The position numbers and the translations under genes were made by a program. Positions 15,349 through 24,331 of a DNA stretch of 64,000 nucleotides are shown here, one piece after another. Under the pieces are notes generated by a model. The model was not told the DNA's origin, searched no databases, and was given only the letters and a program-made list of their open reading frames with translations. Numbering within the stretch: position 1 is the first letter of the stretch; every line of letters starts with the position of its first letter. Source of the stretch: Cytophagales bacterium (GTDB lineage: Bacteria > Bacteroidota > Bacteroidia > Cytophagales > Spirosomataceae); assembly GCA_013298215.1 (NCBI GenBank), contig JAAFKE010000003.1, forward strand, positions 1-64,000, given 5' to 3'.

Positions 15349-17211
15349 TTAATCCAACACAAACTCTTCTTTCCAGTTGTCGGTGTCTTCCCAGGCGGGC
15401 TGGTTTTTTTTGCTAAACAAGTAGTTGCCCACTGCCAGGTAGTCCATTTCGGTGCGCATAAAGCAGCGGTAGGCATCGTTTGGGGTGTTCACAATTGGTT
15501 CGCCGCGCACGTTGAAACTGGTGTTCACGACCACGCCGTAGCCCGTCAATTTCTTAAACGAATCGATCAGCTGCCAGTAGCGGGGGTTGGTGTCTTGGTG
15601 TACCGTCTGGATCCTGGCCGAAAAATCGATGTGCGTCACCGAGGGCAGGTCAGAACGTTGGTGGTACAATTTGTCGCGCAGCGACAGCCCATCGTAGCCA
15701 TCGGGTAGTTTCAGGCGGCGGTTTTGGGCCACTGGGTGCACCAGCAACATATACGGCGATACGCCCTCGTAGTCGAAATAATCGCCCACGTTTTCTTCTA
15801 ACACCGACGGTGCAAATGGCCTAAACGACTCGCGGTACTTGATTTTGAGGTTGAGCTTTTTTTGCATTTCGGTGCTGCGCGGATCGCCCAGAATACTGCG
15901 CCCACCGAGCGCGCGCGGGCCAAACTCCATGCGGCCCTGCACCCATCCCACCACGTTTTCGGAAGCCAGCAGTTTGGCTACCTCGTCGGTCATGTCGGTC
16001 AGGTTATCAAATTTTTGGTAAATGCCGTTGTATTTTTTGGCCATCAATTCCACGTCTAAGTCCGAAAAAGTAGGCCCCAAGTAAGAGCCCTTCATGGCAT
16101 CTAAGCGGTAGTTGGTGTGGCGGGGTTTGGCAAAAGAAATGTGGTAGGCCGCCAAAGCCGCCCCCAGCGCACCGCCCGCATCGCCAGCGGCGGGTTGAAT
16201 AAAGACCTCCTCGAAAACATTGGCCTTTTGGATTTTGCCGTTGGCTACGCAGTTGAGTGCCACTCCACCCGCCATACACAGATAATTTGCGCCAGTGAGG
16301 CGTTTTGCTTCCTTGGCCATCAGTATCACCACGTCCTCCGTTACCCGCTGAATGGCCAGACCTAAGTTGCAGTGGTGGGCCTGAATTTCGTCTTCGGGTT
16401 CGCGTTTTTTCATACCAAAAAGTGCCTCAAACTTCTCGTGGTTCACCATTCGCAGGCCGGTGGCGTAGTCGAAATAGGCCTGGTTGAGCCAAATCGAGCC
16501 GTCTTCTTTTATCTCGCAAACTTCTTTTTTTATCGCCTCCACGTACCTGTCCACTTCGGGGGCGGTTGGGTTTCCGTAAGGTGCAAGCCCCATGAGCTTA
16601 TACTCGCCCGAATTGACCCTGAAGCCCAGAAAATACGTAAAAGCCGAGTACAATAGCCCAATTGAGTGCGGAAACCGCAGCTCTCGCAGAATCGAAATGT
16701 CTTTTCCTTCGCCGAGGCAGATTGATGCCGTGGCCCATTCGCCCACGCCGTCGATGGTCAGAATGGCGGCCTTCTCGAACTTAGACGGGTAAAAAGCACT
16801 TGCCGCGTGCGACAGGTGATGCTCGGGAAATAGCATTTTGACGGGCTTTTTTCGGTCGTAGCCGATCTTTTCGAGTTCTTCGTTGATGAGCCGTTTGAGG
16901 AACATTTTTTCCTTGATCCAAACAGGAATTGCCGTTATAAACGACTTCAATCCGCTCGGCGAAAAGGTATAGTAGGTTTCTAACAAACGCTCAAATTTGA
17001 GCAGTGGTTTGTCGTAAAAAACAATGGCATCCAACTCATTGAGGGTCGTTCCGCCGTACTCTAAACAAAATTTTATGGCGTTGGAAGGAAAGGCTGGATC
17101 GTGCTTTTTGCGGGTGAAACGCTCTTCTTGGGCGGCGGCTATGATCTCGCCGTCTTCGATGAGGGCGGCGGCCGAGTCGTGGTAGAAGGCAGAAATTCCG
17201 AGTATCTTCAT
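15349..17211 (-). CDS. NodU/TobZ/SxtI-family O-carbamoyltransferase
   Basis: 620 aa from the ATG at 17211; longer readings pass through the promoter. Such enzymes transfer a carbamoyl group from carbamoyl phosphate, through carbamoyl-adenylate, onto a hydroxyl of a sugar or small molecule. Seen: the Kae1-like N-terminal domain with GISAFYHDSAAALIEDG, HHLSHAASAFYPSKFEKAAI, TIDGVGEWATAS and AGGVALNCVANGKI, and the YrdC-like C-terminal part with RSILGDPRS, YRESFRPFAPSVLEE and VVNTSFNVRGEPIV. It leads a set with DUF5989 and SxtJ. The target is unknown; a surface glycan or lipid-linked sugar is plausible given nearby glycosyltransferase genes. Confidence 0.93.
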   Translation of the reverse strand: MKILGISAFYHDSAAALIEDGEIIAAAQEERFTRKKHDPAFPSNAIKFCLEYGGTTLNELDAIVFYDKPLLKFERLLETYYTFSPSGLKSFITAIPVWIKEKMFLKRLINEELEKIGYDRKKPVKMLFPEHHLSHAASAFYPSKFEKAAILTIDGVGEWATASICLGEGKDISILRELRFPHSIGLLYSAFTYFLGFRVNSGEYKLMGLAPYGNPTAPEVDRYVEAIKKEVCEIKEDGSIWLNQAYFDYATGLRMVNHEKFEALFGMKKREPEDEIQAHHCNLGLAIQRVTEDVVILMAKEAKRLTGANYLCMAGGVALNCVANGKIQKANVFEEVFIQPAAGDAGGALGAALAAYHISFAKPRHTNYRLDAMKGSYLGPTFSDLDVELMAKKYNGIYQKFDNLTDMTDEVAKLLASENVVGWVQGRMEFGPRALGGRSILGDPRSTEMQKKLNLKIKYRESFRPFAPSVLEENVGDYFDYEGVSPYMLLVHPVAQNRRLKLPDGYDGLSLRDKLYHQRSDLPSVTHIDFSARIQTVHQDTNPRYWQLIDSFKKLTGYGVVVNTSFNVRGEPIVNTPNDAYRCFMRTEMDYLAVGNYLFSKKNQPAWEDTDNWKEEFVLD

Positions 17212-17244
17212 TAAAAAATGGTAGTTGTTTTGTTTTTGACCCAA

Positions 17245-17252
17245 CAAAAGTA
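17245..17252 (-). promoter_or_regulatory. Carbamoyltransferase promoter, -7 box TACTTTTG
   Basis: A perfect TAnnTTTG on the minus strand with a T-rich ATTTTC about 19 bases upstream. It lies 33 bases before the chosen ATG at 17211, which rules out the longer start. It is divergent from the Ppx/GppA promoter. Confidence 0.65.
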
Positions 17253-17328
17253 CGCAAACTTCATAGCGTAGGAAAATATAACCCACATTTTGTGCGGGGC
17301 CAATACAAATCAAACGATTGAAATACAC

Positions 17329-17336
17329 TATTTTTG
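17329..17336 (+). promoter_or_regulatory. Ppx/GppA gene promoter, -7 box TATTTTTG
   Basis: A perfect TAnnTTTG, 34 bases before the ATG at 17371. No clear -33 TTTG at the expected spacing. Confidence 0.55.
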
Positions 17337-17370
17337 ACGCTCAAAAAACAACTTACCCTTTCCAAAATAA

Positions 17371-18246
17371 ATGGACAATATAAAATTGGCGGCCATCGAT
17401 ATAGGCTCTAATGCGGCGCGTTTGCAGATCTCAAACGTGCTGTACGTAAACGATAAAGTGAGCTTTAAGAAAGTAGAATACGTCCGGTTCCCGCTGCGGC
17501 TGGGGCACGACGTGTTCAATTTTGGCGCGCTCACCCCCGAGAGCGAAGCCCGAACCACCAAGTTGATGCAGTGCTACAAGTTGCTCATGGAACTCCACGA
17601 GGTGCAGGGCTACATGGCCTGCGCCACGTCGGCCATGCGCGAGTCGGCCAACGGGGCCGAGGTTGTGGCCCGAATAGAAGCCCAAACGGGAATTAAAATC
17701 AATGTCATCGATGGCTCAAAGGAAGCCGAACTTATAAACAACGTGGTCGTTCACGCCCTCGACGATGCCCAGTATATTCACATCGACGTGGGTGGCGGCA
17801 GCACCGAGCTGACCATTTATTGCGAACGCGAAAAAATTGCTTCAAAGTCTTTTAAAATTGGCTCGGTACGCCTCCTCGAAGGAAAAGAAACGAAGGGCGC
17901 GTGGCAAAAAATGGAAAAATGGATTGAAGACAACGTGACCTTTTCGGAGCCAATAAGTGCCGTTGGTACGGGTGGAAACATCAGCAAACTGTTCAATTTG
18001 GTAAATAAATCGTCGAGCAATTCGACGACCCTGGTCGAAATTGAGCGCATGAGAAATTATATCGCGTCGTTTAGCCAAGACGACCGCGTGAACCAACTAC
18101 GCCTCAACGCCGACCGCGCCGACGTGATCGTGCCCGCCGCCGATATTTATATGTCGGTGATGAAAGCCGCTGGCGCAACCAGTATTTTGGTGCCCGACTT
18201 AGGCCTCAAAGACGGCATTATTCAGTTGGTGTACGACAGTCTATGA
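17371..18246 (+). CDS. Ppx/GppA-family phosphatase (exopolyphosphatase-like)
   Basis: It hydrolyses polyphosphate or pppGpp. Seen: the ASKHA phosphate-1 motif LAAIDIGSNAARLQIS (about 6-21), the conserved CATSAMRES, the second motif HIDVGGGSTELTIY (about 132-145) and GTGGNISKL. At 291 aa it carries only the two-lobed catalytic domain and lacks the C-terminal helical/HD domain of the long enzymes, as is usual in Bacteroidota. Which substrate it prefers cannot be told from sequence. Confidence 0.9.
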   Translation: MDNIKLAAIDIGSNAARLQISNVLYVNDKVSFKKVEYVRFPLRLGHDVFNFGALTPESEARTTKLMQCYKLLMELHEVQGYMACATSAMRESANGAEVVARIEAQTGIKINVIDGSKEAELINNVVVHALDDAQYIHIDVGGGSTELTIYCEREKIASKSFKIGSVRLLEGKETKGAWQKMEKWIEDNVTFSEPISAVGTGGNISKLFNLVNKSSSNSTTLVEIERMRNYIASFSQDDRVNQLRLNADRADVIVPAADIYMSVMKAAGATSILVPDLGLKDGIIQLVYDSL

Positions 18247-18258
18247 TCCCAACATTTA

Positions 18259-19494
18259 CTAATAAATTCCCGCTATCAATTCGGCCACGGTTCGGCCCGT
18301 TTGCATGGCCGAGTTGAGCGACGGATAGGAGGTGTGGTCGCCGCACTCAAAAATTCCGTCGGCAATTTGCGGCGTTTGGGCGGGCGCGGCGGCTTGGTAG
18401 CTGACCAACGCTTCTGGAATGTGGTACGTGCGTAGGTGCTGCCACGCCAACACTTCGTCGCCAAACCATTCGCGGAGTTCTGCACGGATTTTTTCCGTAA
18501 GTTGTTGTTCGTCAAACAAACGCAACCCCTGCGTACTGACCGACACGAGCGTCTTTCCTGGGGGGGCGTAGGCGGCGGCTACGTCGGACGGCACGCACAC
18601 ATTATGCACCGTCGAAAGCCGATTTGGGTTGAGCATCAGCATCTTTTGGGGCATCGGCGAGCGCTCTGCCGCAAAATAAGTACAGGTAGTTACGTTGTAT
18701 TGCCTGCTTTGGGGACGCTGCAGTAATACATCGGCTTGGCGGGCGTTGGTGGCCACCACCAGGTTTTGCGCCCGAATTACCTCGCCGTTTTTGAGGTAAA
18801 CCGTCAGGCCATCTAAGCGTTCGACTGGTGCGTTGAGTTTGATGCTGCCAGCGGGCAGTTTGGCCGCAATTTGCGCGGGAATGCCCTCAATGCCAGTGGC
18901 GGGTAGCACGGCATCACCTTCGTAGAATTGCTTGAAAACAAACCGAAAAAAATTGCTCGACGTGCTGAGTTCGTTTTCTAAAAAAACACCCCCGAAAAAA
19001 GGCTTAAAAAACTGCTCAATCATGCGGTTGCTCCAGCCGTATTGTTGCAAATAAGTGAGCGTATCGGTGGCATTGTCGGTAAAAAAAGAGTCGGTTGTGT
19101 TGTGAACCACATCGTTGGTGAGTTGCAGTATTTTTATTTTGTCGAGCAACGACCCCACGGGCGCAAACAATGATTTAAAAACCAGCGAAGGCTCCTTGAA
19201 AGGGTCGGCCATGGCCGTAAATTCGTTGCCCTGCCGAATGAGCGCCCCCGACCGAAAGGCTTTGAGGTTGAGCGCGTTGTAGTCTAAAAGCCGCTCGGCC
19301 TCGGGATACGAAGTCAGAAAAATCTGGAAACCCCGGTCGAGGGTATAGCCGTTCAAAAAGTCGGTTCTCACGCGCCCGCCCACGGCATCAGAAGCCTCTA
19401 AAATAGTGGACTCGTGGCCGTGGTCTTGCAGGTATTTGGCGCAGGTAAGCCCCGAAATACCCGCGCCAATTATGACGGTATGGTGGTGTTGCAT
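18259..19494 (-). CDS. FAD-dependent amine oxidase/desaturase-like oxidoreductase
   Basis: 411 aa. Seen: the N-terminal dinucleotide-binding motif [20 protein letters not shown], then [20 protein letters not shown], a middle NAD(P)-binding-like stretch [15 protein letters not shown], and the C-terminal FAD motif [21 protein letters not shown]. This is the protoporphyrinogen oxidase/phytoene desaturase superfamily, but I cannot assign a substrate. It follows the deacetylase by 18 bases and forms the end of a three-gene run with the deacetylase and the glycosyltransferase. A role in lipid or glycan work is only suggested by context. Confidence 0.8.
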   Translation of the reverse strand: MQHHHTVIIGAGISGLTCAKYLQDHGHESTILEASDAVGGRVRTDFLNGYTLDRGFQIFLTSYPEAERLLDYNALNLKAFRSGALIRQGNEFTAMADPFKEPSLVFKSLFAPVGSLLDKIKILQLTNDVVHNTTDSFFTDNATDTLTYLQQYGWSNRMIEQFFKPFFGGVFLENELSTSSNFFRFVFKQFYEGDAVLPATGIEGIPAQIAAKLPAGSIKLNAPVERLDGLTVYLKNGEVIRAQNLVVATNARQADVLLQRPQSRQYNVTTCTYFAAERSPMPQKMLMLNPNRLSTVHNVCVPSDVAAAYAPPGKTLVSVSTQGLRLFDEQQLTEKIRAELREWFGDEVLAWQHLRTYHIPEALVSYQAAAPAQTPQIADGIFECGDHTSYPSLNSAMQTGRTVAELIAGIY

Positions 19495-19512
19495 GGTTGT
19501 TTTAGGTTGTTA

Positions 19513-20313
19513 TCAGAATAACTTTCCGTGGCGTACTTTTTGTTTAAAATCTTCCATCGACTCCGTACCCCGAATGTCGAGCCGTTGCGTCTGAAAACGA
19601 TCTGCGAGCGGCCAATAATTGATCCGATTACCGATTCTGAACGCCATCTTAATGCCCAGTTCGCGAAAAACCCCGTAGAGTTCTTCGGTTTTTTTGGAGG
19701 ACTTTGGCCGCCCCCCAAACGGGTACGCAAACACGGGCACAAAGGGCACCTGAGCGGCGTGTAAAGTTTGGATGCAGGCCGAAAGATCGTCCCTGATTTG
19801 GGCGGTGGTCAGTTTGCCGTAGTTGAGGTGTTGGTGCGAGTGCAACCCAAACTCTATCAGCAACGGCGACATGGTTTTGAGTTGAGCGGAGGTTAGAATT
19901 GCCTCGGCGTTTTGCAACTCCCAGCTGCTGCTTTTGCCCAAAAAAGCGGTGGGCAAAAAAAACACGGCGGGTACCTGGTGCTTCACCAAAATGGGGTACG
20001 CCCAGGTGAGATTGCTCAAAAAACCATCGTCGAAGGTGAGCAAAACGGCTCTTCGTCCGTCCGAAAAAGTATTTTCTTGGGCATCTGCCGTGGCCAATAC
20101 CTCGGCCAGGCGCACAAAACGGTAGTTGGTCTCTTTGAGCCAAACCAGCTGATCTTCAAACTGTTTGGGCGTGAGCGTGAGCGCATCTTGGCGGCTGGGG
20201 TGCAGTTTGTGGTACATGAGCACCCGCAAACTTGGCCGCATGGGTTGTACGAACCACCGCCAAACGGAGGCTAACAGCACCGACCCGAAAACGAAAATGA
20301 CGACAAAAATCAA
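19513..20313 (-). CDS. Membrane-anchored polysaccharide deacetylase (NodB domain)
   Basis: 266 aa. Seen: an N-terminal signal anchor (MIFVVIFVFGSVLLASVW), LMYHKL, the CE4 motif TFDDGF (catalytic base and metal Asp), the His motif HSHQHLNYG, and AYPFGGRPKSSKK. Such enzymes remove acetyl groups from N-acetyl sugars in cell-surface polymers. The start is TTG at 20313 and overlaps the glycosyltransferase stop (TTGA), so the two are coupled. A target in a glycan made with the neighbouring glycosyltransferase is likely but unproven. Confidence 0.9.
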   Translation of the reverse strand: MIFVVIFVFGSVLLASVWRWFVQPMRPSLRVLMYHKLHPSRQDALTLTPKQFEDQLVWLKETNYRFVRLAEVLATADAQENTFSDGRRAVLLTFDDGFLSNLTWAYPILVKHQVPAVFFLPTAFLGKSSSWELQNAEAILTSAQLKTMSPLLIEFGLHSHQHLNYGKLTTAQIRDDLSACIQTLHAAQVPFVPVFAYPFGGRPKSSKKTEELYGVFRELGIKMAFRIGNRINYWPLADRFQTQRLDIRGTESMEDFKQKVRHGKLF

Positions 20314-21107
20314 GGTTTTGGATTTTGGTTTACATTCTTTTCGCGCTGCAAATCCCAGAGTTTAACATACTTCAAGACCGCATAAACGCCCATAAAAAAG
20401 GCCCAAATAAATCCTCGGAGGCCGTTCAAAATGTTGCCTCCGAGCAGGTATTCTTTCAAGAACGTAACTGGAAACCGGGTGACGATCTGACGCACCGCCC
20501 CCTTTTTGTTGTTCGATAGCATGAGCCGTGCCGATGCGGTGGCGTAGCGATTGAGCTTGCCAATAAAATCTTCGACCGAGGCGTAGCTATCGTGCAAGGC
20601 GTGGTTTTTGAGCGCGCCAATTCGCCCGTTGAGCACCACGTCTTCGTGCACGAGGTGGTGGTTGTAGTTGCCAAATTTTTTGTTGAAAAGTCGCAGGTGG
20701 GGCATCTTGTATTCGCGTCCGTAGCGCATGAGTTTGCCCATAAAAATGAGCGAGATCGGCACCATATAACCTTGATAATCAGTATTCTGAATGGCAGCCT
20801 GAATCTCATTGGCCAGCTCGGGCGTTACTATTTCGTCGGCATCTACCACCAGCACCCAGTCGTTGCGTGCCAACGACACCGCAAACCCTTTTTGGGTGCC
20901 GTAGCCGTCAAAATTTCGGTGGGCCACCACGCATCCGTGTTGGGCGGCAATGCGGCGCGTTTGGTCGGTGCTACCCGAATCTAAAACCAGTACCTCATCG
21001 GCCCAGGCCAATGCCGATAGGACCTCGTCGAGGAGCCGCTCGGCGTTGAGGGTAATCATAACGGCACTCACTCGGTTGGTGGGCAATGGGGTTGCGGCGG
21101 GCTTCAA
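20310..21107 (-). CDS. Glycosyltransferase family 2, WaaE/KdtX-like
   Basis: 265 aa. Seen: the GT-A start VSAVMITLNAERLLDEVLSA, the nucleotide motif LVLDSGSTDQT, the DxD-like VVDADEIVTPE, a middle FNKKFGNYNHHLVHEDVVLNG typical of the WaaE/KdtX branch, and a C-terminal hydrophobic helix (GLRGFIWAFFMGVYAVLKY). Family members add glucose or similar to the lipopolysaccharide core. The start is either the TTG at 21107 or the GTG at 21071, with a TAACTTTC near-match box at 21133-21140. It heads a run with the deacetylase and the FAD oxidoreductase. Confidence 0.88.
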   Translation of the reverse strand: MKPAATPLPTNRVSAVMITLNAERLLDEVLSALAWADEVLVLDSGSTDQTRRIAAQHGCVVAHRNFDGYGTQKGFAVSLARNDWVLVVDADEIVTPELANEIQAAIQNTDYQGYMVPISLIFMGKLMRYGREYKMPHLRLFNKKFGNYNHHLVHEDVVLNGRIGALKNHALHDSYASVEDFIGKLNRYATASARLMLSNNKKGAVRQIVTRFPVTFLKEYLLGGNILNGLRGFIWAFFMGVYAVLKYVKLWDLQREKNVNQNPKP

Positions 21108-21231
21108 AACAAAATTGTGGTTTACGGAGGGCGAAAGTTACTAAAAATCAAAGAAACATTTTATAATTTGGGATCGTTACCAAAAGGGGCAGGTAGCCCT
21201 AAAAGTTTTTTCTACGTTTAGCATCAGACAA

Positions 21232-22551
21232 ATGTCACAAAGAATTGCGCTCTTCTGGCACCGCCGCGACCTGCGCCTGCACGACAACGCGGGGCTGTAC
21301 CACGCTCTCAAATCAGGTTTTGAGGTGTTGCCCGTTTTTATTTTTGATGCCGAGATATTGGACAAGCTCGACGACAAACAAGACCGCCGGGTGGCGTTTA
21401 TTCACAAAGCCATTACCGAAATGCAAACGCTCTTGGTGGCTGCGGGCAGCACAATGATTGTGCGCTACGGCAAACCAGCCGACGTTTGGGCGCAGCTTTG
21501 CGCCGAGTTTGAGGTGGCCGAAGTGCACACCAACCACGACTACGAACAGTATGCCAGGCACCGCGACGCGCAAATAGGAGCCTATCTGAACGCCAACGGC
21601 ACGGCTTTTTACACGCACAAAGACCAAGCGATTTTTGAAAAAACCGAGATTGTAAGCGGTGCGGGTACACCCTACACCGTTTTTACGCCCTACAGCCGCA
21701 AGTGGAAAGAGGCCCTCGCGGCGGCGGGGCTGAAATCGTACCCGAGCGAAAAACACGCCGATAATTTCCTCAAAACCGACCCACGCGCCGTCGTCGCGCT
21801 CGCCGAAATGGGGTTTGAGGACCCTGGTTTGTCTTTTCCGACGCGGGAAGTTCGCCGCGAGATTATCCAAAAATACGAAACCCTCCGCGACCTCCCCGCC
21901 GTTCCTGGTACCAGTCGGCTGAGTGTACACCTACGATTTGGCACGGTGAGCATCCGCGAGCTGGCACGGTTGGGCATGGAACTGTCAGAAAAATGGCTCA
22001 ACGAACTCATTTGGCGCGATTTTTACATGCAAATACTCTGGAATTTCCCGCACGTGGGGCAAGGACGGGCTTTTAGAAAAGAATACGAAATGATTGAGTG
22101 GCGCAACAACGCCGCCGAATTTCAACGCTGGTGCAACGGCCAAACTGGCTACCCCATTGTGGATGCTGGAATGCGCGAACTAAACGCCACGGGGTTCATG
22201 CACAACCGGGTTAGGATGGTGGTGGCGAGTTTTTTGACCAAGCACTTGCTCATTGATTGGCGATGGGGAGAGGCGTATTTTGCCCAAAAACTACTCGACT
22301 TCGACCTGTCGGCCAACAACGGAGGCTGGCAGTGGGCGGCGGGCAGCGGCTGCGATGCCGCTCCGTATTTCAGGGTTTTTAACCCAACCGCACAAACCCA
22401 AAAGTTTGACCCTCAGTTGGTTTATATCAAAAAATGGGTACCCGAAATCAGTTCCTTCGACTACCCGCGCCCCATGGTAGATCACGCCACCGCCCGCGAC
22501 CGATGCCTGACGACGTACAAAAAAGCCCTAAAACGCGAACCAGCCGCTTGA
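21232..22551 (+). CDS. phrB: Deoxyribodipyrimidine photolyase (class I CPD)
   Basis: It repairs cyclobutane pyrimidine dimers using blue light. Seen: the N-terminal antenna domain start ALFWHRRDLRLHDNAGLYHAL, and the FAD-binding C-terminal part with WLNELIWRDFYMQILWNFP, GQTGYPIVDAGMRELNATGF, MHNRVRMVVASFLTKHLLIDWRWG and the tryptophan-rich GGWQWAAGSGCDAAPYFRVF. 439 aa, full length. A TACGTTTA box at 21213 is a possible -7 element. A cryptochrome role cannot be excluded but the repair motifs are intact. Confidence 0.93.
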   Translation: MSQRIALFWHRRDLRLHDNAGLYHALKSGFEVLPVFIFDAEILDKLDDKQDRRVAFIHKAITEMQTLLVAAGSTMIVRYGKPADVWAQLCAEFEVAEVHTNHDYEQYARHRDAQIGAYLNANGTAFYTHKDQAIFEKTEIVSGAGTPYTVFTPYSRKWKEALAAAGLKSYPSEKHADNFLKTDPRAVVALAEMGFEDPGLSFPTREVRREIIQKYETLRDLPAVPGTSRLSVHLRFGTVSIRELARLGMELSEKWLNELIWRDFYMQILWNFPHVGQGRAFRKEYEMIEWRNNAAEFQRWCNGQTGYPIVDAGMRELNATGFMHNRVRMVVASFLTKHLLIDWRWGEAYFAQKLLDFDLSANNGGWQWAAGSGCDAAPYFRVFNPTAQTQKFDPQLVYIKKWVPEISSFDYPRPMVDHATARDRCLTTYKKALKREPAA

Positions 22552-22603
22552 TAAAGTTGGGCGGCGAGTCGGGCTACCGCAACCCGATAACAAAAAATAA
22601 GGT

Positions 22604-23056
22604 ATGACGATCAGAGAGGCTAAAATTGAAGACATAAACCAAATTCAGATCGTAAGAAATTCTGTAACAGAAAATACTTTGTCCGATCCAAACTTGGTGA
22701 CGGACCAAGATTGTGTAGCGTTTATTACAGCAAGAGGCAAAGGCTGGGTGTGTGAAATTGACAACCAGGTTGTGGGTTTTGCCATTGCCGACCTGCAAGA
22801 AAACAACATTTGGGCTTTGTTTTTAGATCCTAAATTTGAGAAAAAAGGCATCGGACAGCTGCTACACAATGTCATGTTGGACTGGTATTTTACGCAGACA
22901 AAAACTACAGTTTGGTTGGGAACGGCCTTTGGTACAAGAGCGGAACAATTTTACAGAAAAGCAGGATGGACAGAAGTTGGAACGCACGGTACGGAGGAAA
23001 TTAAATTTGAAATGACGCACCATGATTGGATAATAAGCTGTATCTCAAAGCAATAG
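22604..23056 (+). CDS. GNAT-family N-acetyltransferase
   Basis: 150 aa. Seen: the start MTIREAKIEDINQIQIVRNS, motif A with LFLDPKFEKKGIGQLLHNVM (acetyl-CoA pyrophosphate loop KKGIGQ) and motif B AEQFYRKAGWTEVG. It transfers an acetyl group from acetyl-CoA to an amine of unknown nature. It lies 52 bases after the photolyase on the same strand with no clear promoter, so it is probably read through. It is slightly AT-richer than its neighbours. Confidence 0.88.
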   Translation: MTIREAKIEDINQIQIVRNSVTENTLSDPNLVTDQDCVAFITARGKGWVCEIDNQVVGFAIADLQENNIWALFLDPKFEKKGIGQLLHNVMLDWYFTQTKTTVWLGTAFGTRAEQFYRKAGWTEVGTHGTEEIKFEMTHHDWIISCISKQ

Positions 23057-23088
23057 ACCACTTTTGTGCGCAAAAAAACTGGTCCTAC

Positions 23089-24306
23089 CTACATTCTCAA
23101 GATCACAAACTCTACCCGTCGGTTTACCTTTCGCTCTTCGTCGGTACCCTTTTTGAGAATCGGAGATTTGCTGCCGTAGCCTACTGCCTCCACGCGGTTT
23201 GCCAGAATACCGTGGCCGCCGAGGTAGCTTTTTACCGATGCCACCCGCTGGCGCGACAGCTCGAGGTTTGCATCTGGGTCGCCGACAATATCGGTGTGGC
23301 CTTCGAGTCTGATCTGCATGGTGGGGTTTTCGGTCATGAGTTTCACTAAGTTGTCCAGTTCGGCATACGAAGCGGGGAGTAGCTCGGCGCGGCTCATCTC
23401 GAAATAAATATTTTTGAGCGTTACCTTATCACCCACGCCAAATGGTTTAAGGTAAATATCCCGCGTAATGGTCTGTCCATCAGCTATTTTTGATGCATTG
23501 AATATTTCGTTGCTCACCAAATATCCGCGCGCCGAACCCGTAAAAGTATACACCTGCCCCGCCACCAATCTGATGCGGTAGAGGCCACTTTCTTGGAAAC
23601 TTTGCACCGAATCTATCTGAATCAAACCTGGCGACTGCACAAAAGTCAGCTTGGCCGTGATTGGTTTTTGTGTTTTGGCATCGCGCACGATTCCTTTTAA
23701 AATAATTCCTTTTGCCACTGGAGCGGGCAAATTGGGTTGGTTTACGGGAGGCAGGGGTTGGGCAACGGGGTTGGTTACGCGCAGGTTGTAGAAGTTCCAA
23801 CACACAAAGGTCTCGCCGTCGTGGCACTCAAATAAGTCAAAGTTTTCGATACCTCGATCGAGGCGTTCAAAATAGACCCGAAACTCAACCCGGTCGCCAG
23901 GGCGAGTTTGGCGCATCTCTTCGCGTGGTTTCACGGCAATGTTATCGGCCTTAACGAACCTAAACCGGCGCGCGCCGTTCATGGCCACCAGGTTTGCCTC
24001 AGCATCGAAACCAATCTCATCGACACCACTGTAAACAACGCGCCCATTCTGGTCGCGCTCCACGGCGTTGTTGTTTTCGTAATACATCGTAATGACGGTG
24101 TACTGGTCGGTCAGTTCTATATTGCGGACCCTCACGCCACGGTCGAGTGGCTTGCGGGGCTGTGGCATTGGTTGTGGGGTTTGGCGCGGGGCGGGGCTTG
24201 GTGGGTAGCTACCACCTGGCGAGCCACCGTAGGGCGTAAACGTAAAACAACCAGTTAGCAGCGGCGCCAAGGCCACAGCAAGGCAAAATCGACGTATTGT
24301 GTTCAT
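23089..24306 (-). CDS. OmpA-family outer-membrane lipoprotein
   Basis: 405 aa from the ATG at 24306. Seen: a lipoprotein signal with lipobox LLTGC (Cys 20), a Pro/Gly/Ser-rich linker (TPYGGSPGGSYPPSPAPRQ), a beta region at about 55-185, a CarboxypepD-type Ig fold (GIVRDAKTQKPITAKLTFVQ) around 205-265, and a C-terminal OmpA peptidoglycan-binding domain (LEGHTDIVGDPDANLELSRQ to KVNRRVEFVIL). It should tether the outer membrane to peptidoglycan. It is the last gene of a four-gene run (two FKBP lipoproteins, two OmpA proteins). Confidence 0.9.
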   Translation of the reverse strand: MNTIRRFCLAVALAPLLTGCFTFTPYGGSPGGSYPPSPAPRQTPQPMPQPRKPLDRGVRVRNIELTDQYTVITMYYENNNAVERDQNGRVVYSGVDEIGFDAEANLVAMNGARRFRFVKADNIAVKPREEMRQTRPGDRVEFRVYFERLDRGIENFDLFECHDGETFVCWNFYNLRVTNPVAQPLPPVNQPNLPAPVAKGIILKGIVRDAKTQKPITAKLTFVQSPGLIQIDSVQSFQESGLYRIRLVAGQVYTFTGSARGYLVSNEIFNASKIADGQTITRDIYLKPFGVGDKVTLKNIYFEMSRAELLPASYAELDNLVKLMTENPTMQIRLEGHTDIVGDPDANLELSRQRVASVKSYLGGHGILANRVEAVGYGSKSPILKKGTDEERKVNRRVEFVILRM

Positions 24307-24331
24307 AGATAAAACATTAACAGACAACCAC

